This document shows, one piece after another, positions 40,701 to 44,527 of a stretch of DNA of 44,527 nt. The notes beneath the pieces are model-generated. The model saw only the letters and a program-made list of their open reading frames with translations. It did no database searches and was not told the DNA's origin. Each line of letters begins with the position of its first letter. Position 1 is the first letter of the stretch. A program made the position numbers and the translations under genes. Source of the stretch: Salinibacter altiplanensis (lineage in GTDB: Bacteria > Bacteroidota > Rhodothermia > Rhodothermales > Salinibacteraceae); the NCBI RefSeq assembly GCF_002894645.1, contig NZ_NCQY01000001.1, positions 1 to 44,527 of the forward strand, written 5' to 3'.

Positions 40701-42176
40701 ATGAGCGGGAAGACTTGCGTTCTGGGTTCATTCGCGGCTATCCTTCTCGGCGTCCTTGCCTGTGCGAGTCCTCTCAGGGCCCAAACGCTCGACTCGATTG
40801 CCGAGCGGCAGCGAGCGGTCGAGTCGGGACTGCTTCCCGAGGTGATCGTTGCGAGCGACCCGGATCCAGGCTACGGAATTTACGAGGGCATGAGGCGGGA
40901 TAGCGTGCCCGGTCTCAGCGTCGCCGTGATCAATGGTGGGGCGGTGGAGTGGGCGATGGGATACGGCGCAAAGCGGTCGGGCAGTTCAGACTCGGTCGTG
41001 GTCTCTACGCTGTTTCAGGGCGCGTCGCTCAGCAAACCCATTGCGGCCACCGCTGCGCTTCAGCTCGTCGACGACGGGCGCCTCACCTTAGACGACAACG
41101 TCAACCGCTGGCTCCGGTCATGGCGGGTGCCCGAAAACGAATACACGGCCCGGCGGCCCGTCACGCTCCGCGGTCTTCTGAGTCACACCGCCGGTCTGAC
41201 CGTGCACGGGTTCTCCGGATACTCGACGGGAACGGATCTCCCGTCCCCAGTTGACATCCTTGAGGGGAGGGGCAAGACGGATCCGGTTCGCCTCGATACG
41301 ATTCCAGGGACAGCGTTCCGCTACTCCGGCGGCGGGTACATGGTGGCTCAGGTTCTGATGCAGGACGTGACGGGGGACCGGTTTGCCCCAATGATGGAGC
41401 GGGAAGTGTTCGATCCACTCGGCATGTACCGAAGCACCTACGAGCAGCCGCTTTCGGAGCATCTAGAACAAGTGGCTGCCCACGCTCATCGGGACGACGG
41501 AACGCCCCTCAAGAATCGATGGGAAATCGAACCGGCGCTGGCCGCAGCCGGTCTTTGGACCACGCCTACAGACATCGCCCGATTCGCACTGGGGATTCGT
41601 GACGCTTACAAGGGAACTCCCGGGGCACTCCTTCAACAATCGACAGCTCGGGAAATGTTGTCGGAGCAGAAGGAGAACTGGGGACTAGGCCCGGAGGTTT
41701 ATGGTAAAGGCGACAGCCTTCGGTTCAGCCACCGGGGCTCAATCACGGGATATCGAGCGTTCTTCGTCCTGTATCCGGAAACGGGCGACGGGGTTGCGGT
41801 CATGACCAACTCCGAGGCCGCAGGCGGTTTGATGTTTGACGTAGCACGGGCGGTTGCCACCGTCTACGACTGGCCCACCTTCCAGTCGGAAACGCGGACC
41901 GTGGTGGAGGTTCCTGCGGAGACGCTGGCGGACTATGTGGGCGATTATCAGCTTCCCTCCGGCGCGGAAATCACTGTCACCCGCGACGAAGATCAACTCT
42001 TCGTGGACGTGCCCGGTGAAGACACGGTCCCGCTTTTGGCAGAGTCGAAGGCCGTATTCTTTCCGAAGGGAGAGAAGGCCCGTCTCGCTTTCAAGCGGGA
42101 CTCGACCGGTCGAGTCACCCACTTCATTTTGCGCCAGGAAAACAGTAAAACGAAGGCTGTGCGCCAAGTGCCTTGA
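40701..42176 (+). CDS. Cassette 5b: secreted serine beta-lactamase-like hydrolase
   Basis: The 491-residue product has a signal peptide ending near LACASPLRAQ, read either as a lipoprotein (Cys21) or as cleaved after RAQ. The catalytic core contains SxxK as SLSK (Ser109, Lys112), Tyr208 in RYSGGGYMVAQ, LSHTAGLTVHG, and a late HRGSITGYRAFF corresponding to the third motif (HxG). A C-terminal DUF3471/lipocalin-like domain (ETLADYVGDYQLPSGAEITV onward, about residues 412-490) is typical of Bacteroidota serine hydrolases of this group. Substrate unknown; peptides or esters are possible. It differs clearly in sequence and architecture from the cassette 3 enzymes, so it is not a recent duplicate. 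Confidence 0.88.
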   Translation: MSGKTCVLGSFAAILLGVLACASPLRAQTLDSIAERQRAVESGLLPEVIVASDPDPGYGIYEGMRRDSVPGLSVAVINGGAVEWAMGYGAKRSGSSDSVVVSTLFQGASLSKPIAATAALQLVDDGRLTLDDNVNRWLRSWRVPENEYTARRPVTLRGLLSHTAGLTVHGFSGYSTGTDLPSPVDILEGRGKTDPVRLDTIPGTAFRYSGGGYMVAQVLMQDVTGDRFAPMMEREVFDPLGMYRSTYEQPLSEHLEQVAAHAHRDDGTPLKNRWEIEPALAAAGLWTTPTDIARFALGIRDAYKGTPGALLQQSTAREMLSEQKENWGLGPEVYGKGDSLRFSHRGSITGYRAFFVLYPETGDGVAVMTNSEAAGGLMFDVARAVATVYDWPTFQSETRTVVEVPAETLADYVGDYQLPSGAEITVTRDEDQLFVDVPGEDTVPLLAESKAVFFPKGEKARLAFKRDSTGRVTHFILRQENSKTKAVRQVP

Positions 42177-42223
42177 ATGCACAACTCTTACCCCTGACGT
42201 GAGCAGGAGTAGGCCACACGCGC

Positions 42224-42349
42224 TATAACCCTGCGCTGTAGCTGACGAAAAGTTTGGGCCATTTTGCTCGTCCTCAACCAAAACTGTTTCTTGTGCTCGA
42301 AGCTACAGGTGTGCCGCGACTTTTCGCGAGCTAAGCTCCGTCGTTATGC
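42224..42349. repeat. attC site 5 (126 bp)
   Basis: It starts TATAACCCTGCGCTGTAGCT and continues GACGAAAAG; it ends GACTTTTCGCGAGCTAAGCT then CCGTCGTTATGC. It is near-identical at both ends to sites 3 and 4. Confidence 0.88.
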
Positions 42350-42455
42350 CTCCCTGACCCGATTACTGAAGGTACTGATGCAGTTGCCGTGTTGGAGCGG
42401 CAGAGAATGTAGGTAAACTACCCCAATTATACTGATCGACAGAAATGATATCGTA

Positions 42456-42689
42456 ATGGAAAAGCCTTCAGACAATGAAAAGTTTTATAGGTACGTTAAG
42501 TATGTCGGATTGGCGCTCGTTTTGATCTCTGTGCCCCTAGCAGGGGTTGGGGCTTATGCAATGGGGGGAGGATTCTCAAACAACGACTGGGAGATCCTTG
42601 GCATTTTGGCACCGATACTTGGACTGTCTGGACTTGCCATGGTCCTGTGGGCCGATCCAGAATTTCCTTCAGGCGGGGAGGAAAAATAG
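42456..42689 (+). CDS. Cassette 6: small membrane protein
   Basis: The 77-residue product has two predicted membrane helices: YVGLALVLISVPLAGVGAYA (about 16-35) and ILGILAPILGLSGLAMVLWA (about 47-66). They are joined by a short polar loop (GGGFSNNDWE) and end in an acidic tail. The layout resembles the cassette 2 protein, but the sequences are not obviously related. The start lies 112 bp inside the cassette. No family is recognised. The region from 42690 to 42881 before attC shows no gene. Confidence 0.65.
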   Translation: MEKPSDNEKFYRYVKYVGLALVLISVPLAGVGAYAMGGGFSNNDWEILGILAPILGLSGLAMVLWADPEFPSGGEEK

Positions 42690-42881
42690 CCTGATAGACC
42701 TACGGCAACTCCCCAGTACTGTAATATTCCGACGCGCATGGGAGTGAGAATCATCGGCAAGTGACTGCCGACGAAGTAAGAACAGTCAGCATGACACTCT
42801 GTGGAGCCGATCTAGTCAAAGTCGCTCTTCCGAAAGGAGAAGCTATTTCTACAGTAATGTGTCTGGACGTGGACGAGAAGG

Positions 42882-43067
42882 CATAACCCTCGATGTAGCT
42901 GACAAAGGGCGCGGGCCATTTTCAAGCGTAGCGTGTCGGGTGTTCGCCGTTGTCAATCGGAGGTGCTGACGCTGGCAAATGAGCACTTCGCGATCAGGGT
43001 CAGTTTATCGAGGTGCTGGGATTTTGAACTTTTTCCGTCCTTTGCGAGCTAATCTCTGTCGTTATGC
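42882..43067. repeat. attC site 6 (186 bp)
   Basis: It starts CATAACCCTCGATGTAGCTG and continues ACAAAGGG; it ends CCTTTGCGAGCTAATCTCTG then TCGTTATGC. The TAGCT..CAAAGG / CCTTTG..AGCTA arms pair, and the inner loop is longer than in the 126-bp sites. Confidence 0.8.
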
Positions 43068-43262
43068 CGCACCACCCTGCGTCGGAAAATCGAGTCGCAG
43101 CTTGAGTCCTCATGTCTCCCGTTGGATGCGTCTCTGCTTGCGCAACCACTTCAGGCTGAGTCTACCATTTTCTCTCGTTCGTTGCAAATCGAGCTATGCC
43201 GCCATACTTTTGCCTAGTGTCCACATGTGATCAACGACTTCTTCATGTTACCCGTCTCTTAG
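43068..43262. other. Leader region of cassette 7
   Basis: About 200 bp separate the cassette border from the first start codon, an unusually long lead for a cassette. No reading frame here is convincing; it may hold a cassette-borne promoter. Confidence 0.4.
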
Positions 43263-44294
43263 ATGTCCGGTTCTATAAGTAGCCAGGATGCAGGGAGCCA
43301 GAATGGATCTACCGATCAGAACCACTCATCTGAGGTAGAATCCCTCGATGGTCAGGCCGCCGAGACAGTCACCGACTCTGTGGAGTGCCCGAGCTGTGGG
43401 CGAACCTTTTCGGGGACCTACTGCCCGGACTGCGGGGAGGAGGTCGGGGCTTCCCTCACAATGGGAGATGTGATCGGGGATGCGTTCCGGGAGGTGTCCG
43501 AGATTGGAGACGGGCTCCAAGCAACACTGGTCGGGTTTACCGTTCGTCCCGGGGAGGTGCTACAGGAGTACCTCTCCGGAGTCCGGAGGCGATACATGAG
43601 CCCAGGACGCTACCTGACGGTGGCAGTGCTCCTGTTTCTTGGAACCATGCAGGGACTGATCTGGCTTGATTTCATGAAGCCCCTTTCGGACTCGGCGATG
43701 ATGATGGGACCCGGCGGTTCCAAGAAGGAAGTCACGCAACTCACATCGTCTCAATGGTATACGCTTGCCACGGTGTTTCTCAATGCGGGGATACTGGGGC
43801 TTCTGTTCTGGCGCATCTTCGGGGAGAAACTGCGTCGAGGAGCGGAGGCACTGGCGATCGGGGTTTTTCTCGTTGCCCATGCCTCGGTGCTGTCGGTTGG
43901 CGTCCGGGTGCTGCTCGTCCCCGCCGTCTCGCTTTGGAGGGGAGCTCCTGTCGACCCAGCGGTTCCCACCAGTATTGGCTCCGTGATTATGGTGCTGTAT
44001 CCTGGAGTGGCGGCCTATCTTAGGTTCGGAACGGATTGGGGGAGTGCCGTCAAAGGGATACTGGGGTCAGTGTGGGCGTACATTGAGACAATTGCAACGG
44101 GAGCCATTGCAGCGTTTTGGTATCTTTTTCTGAGTTCCCCCAGTTTCCATGAAGCCTATCGGACTCACCTGAATGAGCTCCTCCCGGACGGGGGAGAGGA
44201 CCTTGTAATGGTGACATTGGGACTTACAACGGTGATCTACTTGGTGCCCCTATTCCTCCACGTCGCGATGGAGGCGTACTACCGTCTGCGGTAA
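43263..44294 (+). CDS. Cassette 7: zinc-ribbon membrane protein, DUF3667-like
   Basis: The 343-residue product starts with a disordered acidic stretch, then a four-Cys zinc ribbon CPSCGRTFSGTYCPDCGEEV (about residues 42-61). An amphipathic region (LTMGDVIGDAFREVSEIGDG) is followed by TLVGFTVRPGEVLQEYLSGV and RRRYMSPGRYL, the pattern of DUF3667-type proteins. About five membrane helices follow, including YLTVAVLLFLGTMQGLIWL, LATVFLNAGILGLLFW and ALAIGVFLVAHASVLSVGV. The family has no established function to my knowledge; zinc sensing or a role in envelope stress is guesswork. It is the longest membrane protein in the array. Confidence 0.75.
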   Translation: MSGSISSQDAGSQNGSTDQNHSSEVESLDGQAAETVTDSVECPSCGRTFSGTYCPDCGEEVGASLTMGDVIGDAFREVSEIGDGLQATLVGFTVRPGEVLQEYLSGVRRRYMSPGRYLTVAVLLFLGTMQGLIWLDFMKPLSDSAMMMGPGGSKKEVTQLTSSQWYTLATVFLNAGILGLLFWRIFGEKLRRGAEALAIGVFLVAHASVLSVGVRVLLVPAVSLWRGAPVDPAVPTSIGSVIMVLYPGVAAYLRFGTDWGSAVKGILGSVWAYIETIATGAIAAFWYLFLSSPSFHEAYRTHLNELLPDGGEDLVMVTLGLTTVIYLVPLFLHVAMEAYYRLR

Positions 44295-44468
44295 TTTGCA
44301 CCACTCAAATGCGTCACTATCGGTGGCGGCCCACTCGCAGGAGGACACACGGATCAACTCACGTGACTTATGGAAAGCGACCACGACGACTTTCTGAGAC
44401 CGAGAGCAGGTGAAAGATCCACTTCTAGATCAGGATTTGGAGGGCTGGTTGGACGCCTGGGCATGCGG

Positions 44469-44527
44469 CATAACCCCGCGCTACAGCTGAAAATGGGCTG
44501 TAGCCGTTTTCGGACACGTCAGCCCGA
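44469..44527. repeat. attC site 7, 5' part only
   Basis: CATAACCCCGCGCTACAGCTG matches the 5' ends of the other sites. It contains a perfect short hairpin GCTACAGC/GCTGTAGC. The 3' half lies beyond the window. The 174 bp between the cassette 7 stop and this site hold no visible gene. Confidence 0.7.

Larger units (their letters stand above)
34521..44527. mobile_element. Chromosomal integron (intI, attI region, seven cassettes)
   Basis: An IntI-type integrase on the minus strand is followed by a candidate attI and an array of cassettes, all with genes on the plus strand away from intI. Predicted cassette borders (cut between G and TT of GTTAT) are 35716-36275, 36276-36667, 36668-39218, 39219-40172, 40173-42343, 42344-43061 and 43062 to beyond the window. 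Each ends in an imperfect palindrome with ATAAC and GTTAT ends. Repeated related attC sites and low-GC, mostly unknown genes are typical of sedentary chromosomal integrons. The array continues past the window edge. Confidence 0.88.

Noticed and set aside
36773-42176. Integron-borne beta-lactam resistance genes
   Set aside because: The fold and SxxK/YxN motifs are shared by DD-peptidases and esterases; nothing in the sequence shows beta-lactamase activity.
36094-44527. CRISPR array
   Set aside because: The repeats are 126-188 bp palindromes separated by genes of different length, with recombination-site ends; this is an integron, not repeat-spacer structure.

Overview
The window reads as a chromosomal segment of a GC-rich, probably halophilic member of the Rhodothermota/Bacteroidota, most like Salinibacter. 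The grounds are high GC, very acidic proteins, and a Bacteroidota-type YidC with a large periplasmic domain. This is inference from gene content and composition; no database search was run.

The first 17 kb is a core region of the kind found near replication origins. It holds two tRNA genes (Val-UAC, Gly-CCC), rpmH, rnpA, yidC, mnmE, then a short accessory insert (broken Uma2 nuclease gene, DinB-like gene, short HTH gene), mnmG, rsmG, an alpha/beta hydrolase, a REP-associated transposase gene split by an IS5-type element, and mfd. Scattered through 8.9-17.0 kb are five perfect and three one-mismatch copies of GTTTCACGTGAAAC, the ParB-binding parS palindrome. This marks the segment as a probable chromosome-partition centromere, although parA and parB are not in the window.

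From 17 to 28.7 kb come a frameshifted thioredoxin gene, murQ, a TPR-CHAT protease-like protein, a GNAT acetyltransferase, recF, a lipoprotein M48 metalloprotease, a MaoC hydratase and an MMPL/RND-type exporter. From 28.7 to 34.4 kb the exporter is followed by a decayed integron-integrase relic, a methyl-accepting chemotaxis protein, a MITE-like inverted-repeat element, an outer-membrane barrel protein and a transposase relic. A second copy of the last 47 bp of the exporter gene then lies next to a second, nearly intact integrase gene, so the ends of this 5.8 kb block are duplicated.

From 34.5 kb to the window end lies a chromosomal integron. It has intI on the minus strand (all catalytic residues present, but an amber stop at codon 29), a candidate attI with divergent promoter-like elements, and seven cassettes read away from intI. 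Cassettes are separated by attC sites with R'' (ATAAC) and R' (GTTAT) ends, three of which are exactly 126 bp. The cassettes encode small membrane proteins, three secreted beta-lactamase-fold serine hydrolases (one lacking its catalytic Lys), a glycine-zipper protein of unknown function and a zinc-ribbon membrane protein. The cassettes look AT-richer than the core. The integron with its duplicated, damaged integrase and the parS cluster are the two most notable systems here.
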